This document shows, in pieces, positions 41,901 through 54,138 of a stretch of 64,000 nt of DNA. Position 1 is the stretch's first letter. Each line of letters starts with the position of its first letter. The notes below the pieces were generated by a model, which was not told where the DNA came from, did no database searches, and was given only the letters and a program-made list of their open reading frames with translations. Source of the stretch: Sialis fuliginosa (lineage: Eukaryota > Arthropoda > Insecta > Megaloptera > Sialidae); NCBI GenBank assembly GCA_961205875.1, contig OY540811.1:20949248-21013247 (forward strand), in the 5' to 3' direction. The translations under genes were made by a program, and so were the position numbers.

Positions 41901-44900
41901 CTATAGTCGGCAAAAAGTAGAGTTATAAATAAAAATAAAAATTAAATATAAATATAAAAAGATATCAAATACTTTGTGTCGTTTCACCAATAAAATACTT
42001 AATGTAAAAGTTATAAGAAAGAACAAAAAAGCTTCAGACACAGTTGTTTTCATTACTCATTTATTTATTCATTTCATTGATATTGTTTTGATTAAAAAAA
42101 AAATTATAATTTATATTATTATATTATTATGTCATTCGCAAGCAATATAGGTATACCTAATCTATTTTTATTGTTTAAACAAATTTTATCCGTTTACTTT
42201 TTTGATTGTTTTTATTTCACACGAAAATTATTGAACCGATTTTGATGGAAATTCATTTTTTTTTGGTTTCTGAGAAGTAATTTTTCAAACTTATTTCATC
42301 TATTTGAATGAAATGTGATAACTACTAGATTAGTAATAACTAATAATAACGAACTCATTTTTATCTATCCACGAATGATACATACTTTTTTAGGGAAAAT
42401 TTTCGTGTGGGGATTCTCTGAAGCGTGTATTTTAGGAAAATTCTAGTAATGGTAGTTTTTATGTCTTCTAAAAAACTTAAATTACATAAAGTATCTAACA
42501 ATAAGCGAAATAATTATAAATGTATTCCAATTAATTAATTTACATGGAAGTTAAATAATATTTTTATAACATTTCATCAGTGCAAACAAACGTTAAATGA
42601 ATTTTTGAGGTTTTAAATGTTTTCAATAAATAAATTTAATACGACTTTTTTTCAATAGAAAGCAATTACCACCGGCGATTCTATTTTAAACTTTTATTTG
42701 TGGTCTTTCTTCATAATTTTGTATTTTGTAAATATGAATAAGTATAATATAAACTAAAATTACATAAACATAAACAATATACATGTAGAATTGTTTTTTT
42801 TGTTAATTTTCCCACATTGTAAAATTAATAAGTAATTAATTATATTAATGCTTACGTATATAACATTCATTATATTTATAAATTTTGAAATTCAATAAAA
42901 AACAAAATATCTAGCCTTAGTTTATTATTAGCTGATTAAATAGTACATATATAATAACTATAACAATATTTGCAGGTTACGGGAAGTTTCAAGCTGTACT
43001 CTTGGCAATATGCGGTGCAATTTACGCAGCCTGTGCCATTAGCACTACAACAATATCATTTGTACTTCCTGCGGCGGAGTGTGATTTCAAACTCACATCC
43101 ACGGACAAAGGTAGTCTCACTGCAACACCACTACTCGGTAAGTTTATAATAATTGTCTAAAAGTACATAAAAAATAAATAAAATATAATTGAACCATAGT
43201 TATTTTCTGAATATTTAATGAGATGAGTCAGCCTAAATGCTACCAAAACTATATCTGCTTAGAGTTTAGGGTAAAGAAAAATTGTTTGTTACAGGAATGA
43301 TAATCGGTTCGTTTTTATGGGGACCGTTCGCCGATTATAAAGGAAGAAAATGGATAATAGTAGCATGTTTATTTATCGATGCAATGGCGGCTGTGTGTTC
43401 ATCTTTAGCTGAAAATTTTTATTTGTTTTTATTTTTTAGATTTATGTCAGGCTTCGGGTAAATACCAACATTTTTTTTATTATTATGAAAAGTAATATTT
43501 ACAATATATTATTTGAAGAGGAAATATAACACAGCCACACAAAAAAAAATTGTGCGAGGTACCAAAAAGCGAGCAATATAGCATTATAGTATTGGTCGAG
43601 CATAGTCGAAATACAAATTTTTGGAATTTTCTGTTTACCAGTTTTTTTATTTGAGCTTGAATTTTGTGTTTAGGTTAAATTTTTCCAAATTGGCTACTAA
43701 ACATCTAAAATCTTTTTTTGAGCTGTAAAGTGGATTTTATAATAGCTTTTATGTTAAAAAAGGATTTTCCCTCAAAAAACGAATTAATTGTTTAGTCAAC
43801 TTGGAAAAATTTAACCAATACCCAAAATTCAAGCTAAAAAAAAATTGGTAAGCAAAAAATTCCAAAAATTTGGATTTCGACTATGCTCGACCAATACTAC
43901 AATGCTATATAGGTCGTTTTTTTGGTTCCTCAGACTTTTTTTGTGGTTATGTAATAAATATAATATTACCTTTGAATGATTCACAAAGTACGAAATTTAT
44001 CAACATTTTCTGGATTTATCTCTGGGTTTTGTTGATTGCTGTGAGATTCGGTTGTTTTCCTAGCTCCTCATTGACTAGGAAACATGCAAGCGATTTTGTT
44101 GTAATGCACTCACACAACCTATACGAAAGAAAAATACGTGTTGACCGACGTAACGTAACAAAAGTAATTCGCGTAGCAACTCGGGCGATCCAGTAGCAAT
44201 CGTATATTCATTTGCCCACTATGTAAAGAGACATTTGGGTTATTTTATCTTTTTGGTTGCTTCATTATCGTATAGTGAATAGCGGGCTTTAATTAGCCAT
44301 AAAAAGGGCACAAACGTATTTAACTTAAACTAAATTTATACATATATATAAAGTAATATATATATATATCTTAAGCATAAGGAAACAATGTCACTCAATA
44401 CGTGTTTCAATTTCACAATCCTCATCAGAAGCGTAATAGTTTCACTCATGCCCGGTATTATAAAGAATTTGCTTAAGTGCAAATGCAAATTAGCTTCCAG
44501 CTAACTCTATCTGCTAGGTATTAATGAAATATAAATGACAACACATTCACAGATGCAGCGAATGAATATCGTACATATCATAACCTTGACACATGTGCGA
44601 TAAGTACAATCAGTGACTTAAAATAAGTGCTGCCAAGTGTACTTCGTAAAATGTATAGCATTTGCATTATTATACATTTATTACCACTGCTTTAAAATAT
44701 CTAGTAATTTCATAACAATTTGACACCTAGCAGATAGCGTTAGCTGGAAGCTAATTTGCATTTGAAATCAAACAATTTTTTTATAATACCGGGCATCAGA
44801 CGATATAAACATTTTTTATGTTTCTAGTTTTGTACTTAATTTTATGATGAAGTATTTTTTCGATAAAAATAATAATTATTATATTTTTGTAGGATTATCG

Positions 44901-47900
44901 GAGCAACTAGTCTAATATTTAGTTATTTAGGAGAGTTTCAATCTAATGAACACAGAGATGTGATTTTATCCAGATTAGAAGTGTTCTGGACATTGGGGAT
45001 TATTTTACTTCCATGTGCGTATTTATTATAGGTATATATAATAATTGCATTTATTATAGACATAAATACACAAGTAATGGTTTATTATAATCAAACTTTT
45101 CTAAAAATACGTTTTAGGATATTTTTAAATGAAATATTGGCTCATTAAAATTTTTAGTTGACTTAATCGATATTCATCATATAAAAAATTGATAATATAG
45201 ACTAGGTACCTATATTTCTTCTTGTTATTTTTTGTATTTAAATAAAACTGTCTCTAGTTTTTGGTTACATTTCTTTACAATATAAATAAAATAATTTAAA
45301 CTTTGTTATAATTAGAGATTGGAAAAATAGTTGTTATTTTCAATGAAATAGTTACTAGTTGGATTTTTTTTTGGAAAATAGTAAATAATCTTTTTTACGA
45401 TTTGATAATAATTAATGCAAACGAAGCAGTAAAAAGTGTCGCAAATAATTGGAAAGGTAGTTGCAAATATTTGATTTCAAATCGTGTTCAATCAAACCAG
45501 TTTTCTGAAAACTGTGGAGATATGTAATAAAAATTACAATAAATGAATTTTTACACAATAGTTGAAAAACTATTTTTCCAATCTCTAGTTATAATATATG
45601 AATTTACAGAGTTATATGCTGTATTTATAAAAATTATAAAGACTGATTTTTATGAAAAATACTTTTCTTTATTTTTAGTTTAGTCAAATTTCCTCATGGA
45701 ACTGATCCAAATTATAAAAATAATTACCAAAAATTATTCGGCCTAATTTAGTAAGTCTCTATACGATGAGTTTATTTAAAATTTGACATATTGTGTCCTT
45801 ATAATGTACACTTTCGAATTTCGATCCATGGTCGATTTTTTCTGTTATTCTCGCGATAGAAATATAACTACCTAGTAACACAAATATAAATATTATTATA
45901 ATAATTTAAAACTATCGCATCAAACAGCAATCAAATGGTATTACCGATATATTTAAAACACACAGGTTTGGCTTGGATTATTATACCACAGAAATGGATT
46001 ATCGGTACTACGAGCGACGACGCGGTTGGATTCGAATCGTGGAGAATATTTGTAGCGATCTGCGGAATGCCAAGCTTCACGACTGCAATGATTCTGTGTG
46101 TATTCCCCGAGAGTCCCAGGTTCCTAATGGCGAAAGGAAGACAAACGGAAGCGCGGCATGTGTTGCAGATTATGTATTCGATTAATACGGGTCAGATAAG
46201 GGAGGTGTATCCGGTAAGTAATACAATTGATACAATTTGAGATTATCACTGTACGTTTTTTTATAAAAATAATTTGGATGTGATATAAAAAATAGAGGTA
46301 TGATTCATCCAACTATCTGTTGTGTTCATACAAATTATTATAGACTGTGATTGGTTTATTTGGATGACAACACTCATTAAAATATTTTTTTGAAGGTTAA
46401 AAAGGTAAAAGTAATGTTTAAAATGCGATCAATATCTGAAATTTACATATATATTGTTAGATATGTGCACAGTGCACGGGTACTAAAAATGATCTTACGT
46501 AATTGATATACTTTAATTTATGTGATTGCAGTTATATTACAGTTACATTTATATTTATAATACATTCTGAGAAAATATAAATTTTTCCTTAACTACGCGA
46601 CATAATTGTAAAAAATTCAGTCAACTACATATATAGTTGAAGTAAATAATGTACATTTATTCAAAGGAAGCATATTTATCATAAATACAATTTATTTCAT
46701 TCAAATTAATATCGACCAACTAAATGGCATTGTTGGCTCCATTTTATTTTTTTAACAGTGTACATAAACAAATAATTAAGCACTTTTACAAAAGTACTTG
46801 ATTAAATGCATTTTATGTATAAATACAATACTTTCGTTTGAACAGTATTTATGTACAAGTACAACTATTAAAAAATATACTTAAGTGCATATAATAATAC
46901 ATGCCAAAATGGATTATTACAAAAATAGAAACATATCTTTTATTTATTTTTCTTTATAAACATACGTACAGTCACCTGCATTAATGGTCTTGCAGTTTGT
47001 ATTCATTTTCGTTTATCACAAATTTAGTAGGCTCCTCCCATTTGATTATTATAATATTTAAATCATTTCTCCATGTATCAAACAAAGACAGATATTTTGA
47101 AATTCATTTGCTAGATAAAGAACTACTCTTCGTTTGTAGTACTCATATATATTTGTGCAATTAAATTATTATGTAATCTATTGAAAATTGTATACGTAAA
47201 TTTTGTGGCAATAAATATTTGATATTCCGAATTTTAATATTTAAATATATTAAACTTGATAGAATAAGATAACCGATGATGTTTGTCTTTAAATTTGGAA
47301 TCTGTTGTAAGCGATTCTAGCCTTTAGGGTGCCAGACGAGTTCTGCAGGCGACTGTACATATACATATACTATGTACAGTATACAGCTTAACGATATTAA
47401 GTTATATTATGTTCTTTATTGGTAAATATTGCGCCAAAAGTTTTTTTTTGAATTCACTAATCAAATTATCGGGTAACAAAAACAACAAACAGATAGTGCC
47501 AATTGCTTTGAACTTGAGGTTTATTTGATAATACCACAATGATTATGATGTAATAAAATACATTCTAGTTATATTTTAGTATCTGTCGCTTTTGAAGCCA
47601 TAACGTAGTCTATAAACATGTGTATTAATTTCATCAGAATTGATTGACATTATCTTCCTTCTGCAAATTACAAAAACATAGCTATAAATTATGTAAAATA
47701 TCGTCCATGTCTACACATAAAACAAAACGTTTTAAATATTTATGCAAAATGTTCAAATGATGCTAATTGCTCATTAGGTTTGAAATAAAACGAATATTTT
47801 CTATAAAAATCATTGAGCCTTTTTATTTTTTCTTGTAGCTTTTGATAGTAAAATAATTTTTTGAACCGCTGTATAAGTTCTAATCCTTTAAATACATTAT

Positions 47901-50900
47901 AATATACATAATATATTTTCCAATTACTTCTTCGAAATTAATAAAACTAATAAATATCGAAGATAGGAGAAGCTTTGTGATCGTTTTTTAAAGAAAAAAA
48001 ATCTATTAGAATTTAAGCTAAGTTTGTCCGCCGTCCCTTTTGAACTGGCACCCCGGGCGGTTATCTAGCCTCCCTCCCTAAAGTCTGCATTGCTGTTATA
48101 CATTAACAAAATAAGCAACGAATTATAATAAATCTAAAAATTTCAAACATCAAACATTCTTTTTTCCAAAGCTTACTTGACTTGAATTTAATATTAGACT
48201 CGATTGTTATAGTTTTGGCTGATAAACATATTTTAATTTTTCATGGCAATTGTGATTTTTATTCAATAGTGAATAAAATGCGTTCTATCTTTATTATGAG
48301 TTATTTTATTATCGAAGATACGAAAGCTTTGCAATCTTTTTTTAAAGAAAAAAAAATTCTCCGATTTAAAAAAATTTCACTGGATTTTTCCGTTTTAGGT
48401 TAAGATAAACACACATTTTATATCGGTTTAATATTAATATGTATTTAATACTAAACCGATTATAAAACTTCATAACTGTATCACAATGAGTTCTCAGAAT
48501 ATTAAATAAAAACTAATTTTTGGCTAAATCTTTGATGATCTGTAGCTGCCTCACGAAGAATTTTTTGACACATGTTTATATGAACTTTATTTCTTGAAAT
48601 ATTTTTCTCGATCAACTGTTCAAGTTTGTTCCACCTGATATGACTTCCAAAGTATTAATAATATAAAAGAATGTAGAATCATTGTTGTGTAAAACGTATC
48701 TCTTTGCTGATGATTTTTTCGGTCAATAAAAAGTAGAGTGACTAGCTGGCTGTCGTGTATTTGACAGGACTTCTGTTTTTTATAGGCACGCTCTGCAAAA
48801 GAAATATGTATTGCATTATCTTGCATTTTCACTTTTTATCTTGCTATTTGGTTACCTTACTTTTTCTAGTAGAATATTTGTATCGTTAACGTTATATATG
48901 AAGAAGTGAGTTCCAAAAGTCGTTCGTTCCATTTAAAAAAATCGAGATGTCAGTTGATTTTTAAATAATTTTTGGCATTATTTCATATGGTAATGTCAAT
49001 TTTGAGAAAAATTCTCCAAAGTGAAATTACAATATGAAATAATTCCAAAAATTCTTTCAAAATCAACTGACATCTTGATTTTTTTTAAATAGAACGAACG
49101 AGGTTTGGAACTCACCTCTTCATATATTTTATAATATTTTAGGTGCCATGTGTTGAGAGTCTTATAGAATCTAGAGAATCACAAGAAATTGGTCATACAG
49201 AAATCGTATATAAGAGATTTTTCAGGCAGATACGCGAAATATGGAATGAAAATAAAATAATCATTCATCAACCATATTTAGGGTATTTGGTATTAACTTG
49301 TTTCACAGACTTCGGTATAATGGCTAGGTATGTATTTTTTTATAAAAGTTAACATCTTATTATTAATTTGAATAAAAAAAAATCAGATTCAAAAATAAAA
49401 TATTTATTTTATTTATCATTTTCAATAATATAATATAGTAGTAAGTATTATAATTGTTTCTCTTCAAGAGGTTAAACCCACTTATTGTTAGCTTGATAAT
49501 GATCTTGAATATTTAACAATCTAATACAGTTCAAACACATCTCCGGTTTCCATCTAATCTGGTATTATCCATTACATGCATCTATCTACATATAGGATTA
49601 ATACTTAGCAATTTCATTCATAAACTTGTAATGCTAATACCATTTTAACATATGCACATTACTAACTAACTTAATACAACAAAGGAATATAAAGTTATTT
49701 TATAAATTATATTATTATTATCGTAAAGATTGAAATAGAGATATTAAGACGTTTTTGGTTTTTATTTAATTAAATGAAGTTTTGAGTTAATTTTTGTTTA
49801 ACTTATAAAACAATCAGATAAAATAAAGTTAATTATTTTTAATTCTGAATAGGGTTGTCACATGTCCAGTTTTAAGCTGGACAGTCCTCATTTCGCATAC
49901 ATTAATAACATCCTCTTTCATACTCATGCTACTGGTCATGTCCGGATTTTGTTATTAATAGAGAATAAAACATATTTTCCTCAATCCCATCTGAAGACTA
50001 ACATAGACAAAATTAGAAGTTATATACAATATGCACTATGAATTTGATAGTATGCACTTTGTACATTCGAACATAAATTTTAATATACTGTATTTTTTAT
50101 CTTGTATTGAAGAATTGTCAAAAATCACGTATATACAATATGCATAGAGTTTTTCAGAATAAAGTTGATGGTCTTATAATATACACGATAACTGTTCTTT
50201 GTTAGATAGGGCCATCTATTGGGCTAAGGGAGGTTGGTTAGGTTAAAATATAGAAAATCACAAAATTAACAATAAATATATCAAAAATATGTAATAAATT
50301 ATATTATTATAAAAAAAGAGTATACGTTAATGCTCATGTTCGTGTAATCACTAATGAAAAATATTTTATTTTTTAAATTTTAATTCATGTATGTATACTT
50401 TTATTTGTTGTATTTGTAAATGATGTAATATACAAGGGAAACAGTGGAATAAGTCAAATTATATAAAAATACAAACCGCATTCAGATTCTGCCAACATTA
50501 TTTGAAAATGAACTAAAGAAAGGAGATAAAATATTTTTATAGTGCTGAATCCAGAGAATGAGATTTTTCTCTGTGGAAAATTGTTGGAAAATGGAAACAT
50601 ACTTACAAACAACAAGAAAAATGCAGTAAAAATGTACCCTTTCCCACAAAATAATAAATTTTTCGTCAAAATATTTTTACTTTTAAAATGTGGCAATTCT
50701 AATCTTAAATTGAATTGATAAAGAAAAGATGAAATCGTTTATTTTTAAATATAAGTTAAAAAAATATTAATTACACAGGTCCACAAAAATATATTTTTCT
50801 CTTAAACGGATTATGTTGTATAACCAAATCAAATGAATGGCTTTTAGAACATATTTTTCTCTTCGATTTTTTTTGTATCGCTGTATGATCGTTTTAAACG

Positions 50901-53323
50901 AATTATTTTTGATCAAAGCAAAAAAAAACTACACATTTAACGCCTATAATTAGGAAAAAATGATAGTAAAAAAATTCAAAGGGCAGAGTTGGAAAGCTGA
51001 AAATCTTTCATAACTCGGTCAAAAATAATCGTAGATCGATACAAAGGGCAAAATGCAGAGAAACGGTCATTTATTTGATTTGGTAAAAAAAAATTACCAC
51101 GGCCTGTATAGGTTCTTAAAATTGATATATATTTTTTTATTTGCTATTGTTTGATGATAGCAAAAAATTTTGAGGGTCAACGAACTTTTCTATTGTTAAA
51201 TTCATTTTCAGTGCGTAAGAAAACATTGTTTGGTTAAGAGTACAAGATCTTTTTTTGTGGGGCTGTGTTATTGATATATCAGAACCAATATGAAAATAAA
51301 TAAAATTTTATTTGTTAAACATTAATTTTGTACATTTATATCTTATAAACTACACATTCTCTTATTAAGTTTCTAATTTATTTATATTTCAGTTACTATA
51401 CGCTTATTATGTGGTTACCAGATCTATTTGACCGCTATAACAAATATCAGATACTTCATCCAGATGATAAAGTTGGGATTTGTGATGTCAATAATGTTGT
51501 TCCAACGAATTACACTATTGGTGATGTAGCTGATGAATGTACGCAGCCATTAGATATGCATGTTTTCTTGTATACAATAATCATTGGTCTCAGCTGTATT
51601 CCTACATCTATTTCTCTAGGATTAGCTATTAGGAAACTAGGAAAGAAATGGCTTCTAGGTAATGTTTTGAGTGCAACTATACAAACACTTTTATTTTGAT
51701 TAAGTTTTATATATACAGGGTGGGGCAATAGTCCGTGAAAGTTCGATAGCTCGTACACCATAACAGATTAAATAATATTTATAATGTAGATGTAAACTGT
51801 GGGTAAATGCGGATACATAGAAATTAGAGTGTTACAAAAAAGTGTGGCATGCTTAAATTTAATTTTTTTTAAATGGAATGCCCTGAATATTTTTACATTT
51901 TTTCCACTTAAGTGGAGTAATGTAAAAATCAATTTGTTTGAAAAAAAATTATTACGTATAAATCAGATATTAGATGGGGCTAATATTTTAGATATGAATA
52001 AACATCCCAAGAGAAGTGTTAAATATGCAAAAATATTCAGGGCATTCCATTTAAAAAAATTACCTTAAGTATGCCATACTTTTTTGTAAAACCCTGTATA
52101 TTTGAAAATAGTTTTTATGTATGCGCATTTACCCACAATTTACATCTGCATTAGAAATATTTTTTTATCTGTTATGGTATACGAACTATCGAACTTCCAC
52201 GCACTATTGCCCCATCCTGTATAATATATTTAATTATGAAATAGTTAATATTTTTTTTTATTTGCAGTAATTAGCTTACTTCTTTCTGGATTATCAGCAT
52301 TTGCACTGAATTGGGTTGAAAATTCTGTACAAAACCTAGTTGTGGCGTGCTTATTTGAATCTATTACAAGTATAACTGAAACTGTGATATTTTGTCTAGT
52401 TGTTGACTTATTTCCAACAAAAATAAGGTAAGATATTTTTATATTCTTGCAACGAATATAAAATAATTTTTATCAATAATATTTTTGTTATGTACCTATG
52501 TGGTACCTACGTAGTAATAAACAATAAAATCTGAAAAATAATTCGAGCCTTATAACTAGAAACCAAGATTAACCTAATCATACAACCTAAATTTTATTTT
52601 ACTAGAATAAAAACAGAACTGAATAATCTACGATAATCTCAGGAGTGAGATTCTTGGTTCATATTATGGTCTATTTTCAGGGCACTGGCATTATCTCTGA
52701 CAGTAACAACAGGACGGATTGGAGCGATTACGGGAAACATTATATTTGGTATGACAATCGACTTAAGTTGTAGGATACCAATTAATATGTTCGGAGTACT
52801 GTTGATAGGTAATTACTTTTTTTAAGTAGAGCTGAAATATTTAACATGAAAAAGCTAAATATACCACAGTTTTTAATATTGTTTTATTTAAAATATTCTA
52901 TACATTTTAAATATCTAAAAATTAACGTTTCTTGGATTAATACTAGGATTTTCACCATTATGTTTCTATCGAATAATGATACAATAGTTTTGAATCAATG
53001 TACCTATATATTTCTGAAAAATATTTTTTTATTCAAACTGCTAGTGGATTTGAAGAACCCGGATTTTAGAGTCTGAATTATCAAGCTGTATCTTAAAAAT
53101 TTTCAATTTATTTATTTTTATTTTTTTATTTAATAATAAAAGTTGCGCATGTATATTGTATCGTCTTTTTTATTTCATTTAGATTTTATGAGATATTATT
53201 TTTTTAAATTTTGTTATTATAGAATTTTTTATGTTAGAAAAAAAATTATTTATTTTAGTGAGTGGATTATTGTGTTTTGCTGTTCCAAATAGTCGGAGAA
53301 GAATTATTAGCCAGAATTATTAA
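38977..53323 (+). CDS. SV2/SLC22-like major facilitator transporter 1
   Basis: Twelve-helix membrane transporter of the major facilitator superfamily, closest in style to insect synaptic-vesicle-glycoprotein-2-like proteins; substrate unknown. Exons: 38977-38980, 41572-41625, 42976-43137, 43295-43457, 44893-45014, 45966-46213, 49143-49327, 51393-51658, 52268-52427, 52681-52808 and 53259-53323, total 1557 nt (518 aa). The N-terminus MESGENVRSYDLESALLQAG leads into helix 1. The loop 2-3 signature GPFADYKGRK is at 83-92 and FPESPRFL follows helix 6 (215-222). A long non-cytosolic loop after helix 7 contains a cysteine pair (GICDV and DECTQP) and an NYT glycosylation site. LAIRKLGKKWLL is the loop 8-9 counterpart. 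The donor of exon 5 (CCAT then GTGCGT) is chosen because it joins to LAWIIIPQ in frame. AATAAA sits at 53555-53560. The four-base first coding exon is the least certain part. Its tandem paralogue follows 816 bp downstream. Confidence 0.92.
39856..40135. mobile_element. hAT MITE family A, copy 1
   Basis: In intron 1 of transporter 1. The ends TAGAGATTGGAAAAATAGTT and AACTATTTTTCCAATCTCTA are perfect, with an exact 8-bp duplication GTAATGGT (39848-39855, 40136-40143). 280 bp and nearly identical to 45313-45587. Confidence 0.95.
40740..41200. repeat. Nested inverted repeats (MITE-like)
   Basis: In intron 1 of transporter 1. The outer arms (40740-40795 and 41144-41200) share ATTCTATGAATAGATCT; the inner arms (about 40800-40832 and 41020-41050) share TGCAAACGAAAAATTTT. 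A further partial copy of the ATGAATAG block lies at about 41080. Confidence 0.7.
43530..43951. mobile_element. Harbinger-like MITE family C, copy 1
   Basis: In intron 4 of transporter 1. The ends CACAGCCACA and (inverse) CATAACCACA lie between TAA duplications (43527-43529, 43952-43954). Long arms include AGTATTGGTCGAGCATAGTC in both orientations. The shadow ORF at 43870-44196 comes from this element. Confidence 0.82.
44449..44795. mobile_element. MITE with TGCCCGGTATTATAAA ends
   Basis: Perfect 16-bp ends flanked by TCA on both sides. Inner arms repeat GCAAATTAGCTTCCAGCTAA inversely. In intron 4 of transporter 1; 347 bp; superfamily uncertain. Confidence 0.82.
45313..45587. mobile_element. 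hAT MITE family A, copy 2
   Basis: In intron 5 of transporter 1. Same ends as 39856-40135, with its own exact 8-bp duplication GTTATAAT (45305-45312, 45588-45595). 275 bp. Confidence 0.95.
47945..48642. repeat. Dispersed repeat family R1, copy B
   Basis: Second copy of the repeat at 7180-7805, same strand, in intron 6 of transporter 1. It contains a short extra segment after CTTGACTTGAATTTAATA relative to copy A. Confidence 0.8.
48894..49127. repeat. Foldback element touching a splice acceptor
   Basis: Arms of about 110 bp (ATATGAAGAAGTGAGTTCCA ... GATGTCAGTTGATTTT and inverse) fold almost completely. The right arm ends about 15 bp before exon 7 of transporter 1 (49143). Confidence 0.8.
50774..51267. 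mobile_element. Harbinger-like MITE with CACAGGTCCACAAAAA ends
   Basis: In intron 7 of transporter 1. The left end CACAGGTCCACAAAAA and right end (inverse) CACAGCCCCACAAAAA lie between TTA trinucleotides. 494 bp. Termini resemble MITE family C. Confidence 0.72.
51716..52219. mobile_element. Long-arm MITE, ends CAGGGTGGGGCAATAG
   Basis: Makes up 504 of the 609 bp of intron 8 of transporter 1. The arms exceed 150 bp (CAATAGTCCGTG, ACAGATTAAATAATATTT-like, GTGTGGCATGCTTAA, GGCATTCCATTTAAAAAAA) and TATA flanks both ends. Confidence 0.85.
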
Positions 53324-54138
53324 AAAAGAGTATCTGGTATTTAATTAATAAATATATTTAGATAATAATAAATTAAATACAGGCCAAATCGTAGGTTAAA
53401 ATTTTTTTTTTCGTGTTGATAAAATATATGTATTCATTGTAATATAAAATATAGTTATAGTTTATATATATTATTTTTTATGTGGAGTATGTACAATGTA
53501 CATACAAAACTAATTGTGAACTATTTTATTGTAAATATTTTGTATTTTCGTTTAAATAAATATCTTTTGTATATGTAATATATTTTCAAAAATTGACCTT
53601 CCCTCTCCTCTATCATTGATTCTAATTAGATATAGATTTTCCCCTTTTTTCAAAGCTCAATACCGAATGAGCGGTTACAGATCTCTGTAGGCTTTACTGT
53701 TTTCGAGATATCTTAAAAAATACTACAATTTTCGATTTCCTTTAACTTCTTTGGAATTTTTTTTGCAAAAATATTTTACATATTTCAGTTTGGTGGTAAA
53801 CTAAACATTTCCTGAAAAATTCATCGAAATCAGAGATGGTGAGTTTACAGCCATTGTCCTGTTTGGCGTGGAATGACCCATATTTACATATGATGTGTAG
53901 TTAGTAGGTATAATGTAATCTGTATGATGAAAGCATTTTAGAAGTGCAAACATTATGGCATTGTATATTAAAGTGTAAACAAACTGTATTTTTATGTGTG
54001 GCTCATTATATTTCAAATAAAATAAAGATTATTTTTGTTGCTTTAAATACAATAGAATTGTTTAATATACTTCTTTTAGTTTTTGCCTTTAAAGGGAGTA
54101 AGATTCCATGGTTTTATCAATTAAGAAAATTATTCAAA
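53324..54138. other. Spacer between the two transporter genes
   Basis: Holds the 3'UTR and poly(A) signal of transporter 1 and presumably the promoter and 5'UTR of transporter 2. No other gene seen. Confidence 0.5.
53555..53560 (+). terminator. Poly(A) signal of transporter 1
   Basis: AATAAA about 230 bp after the TAA stop of transporter 1, followed within 20 nt by TGTATATGT-type U/GU-rich sequence. This is the likely 3'-end signal; other A/T-rich variants exist nearby. Confidence 0.5.

Noticed and set aside
43870..44196. 108-residue open frame in the plus strand
   Set aside because: It begins in the MITE C right arm and has no recognisable domain; it lies inside intron 4 of transporter 1.
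53944..54138. Upstream in-frame ATG of transporter 2
   Set aside because: The extension is hydrophobic and AT-driven, and SV2-like proteins usually begin with a polar cytosolic tail; the ATG at 54139 fits better.
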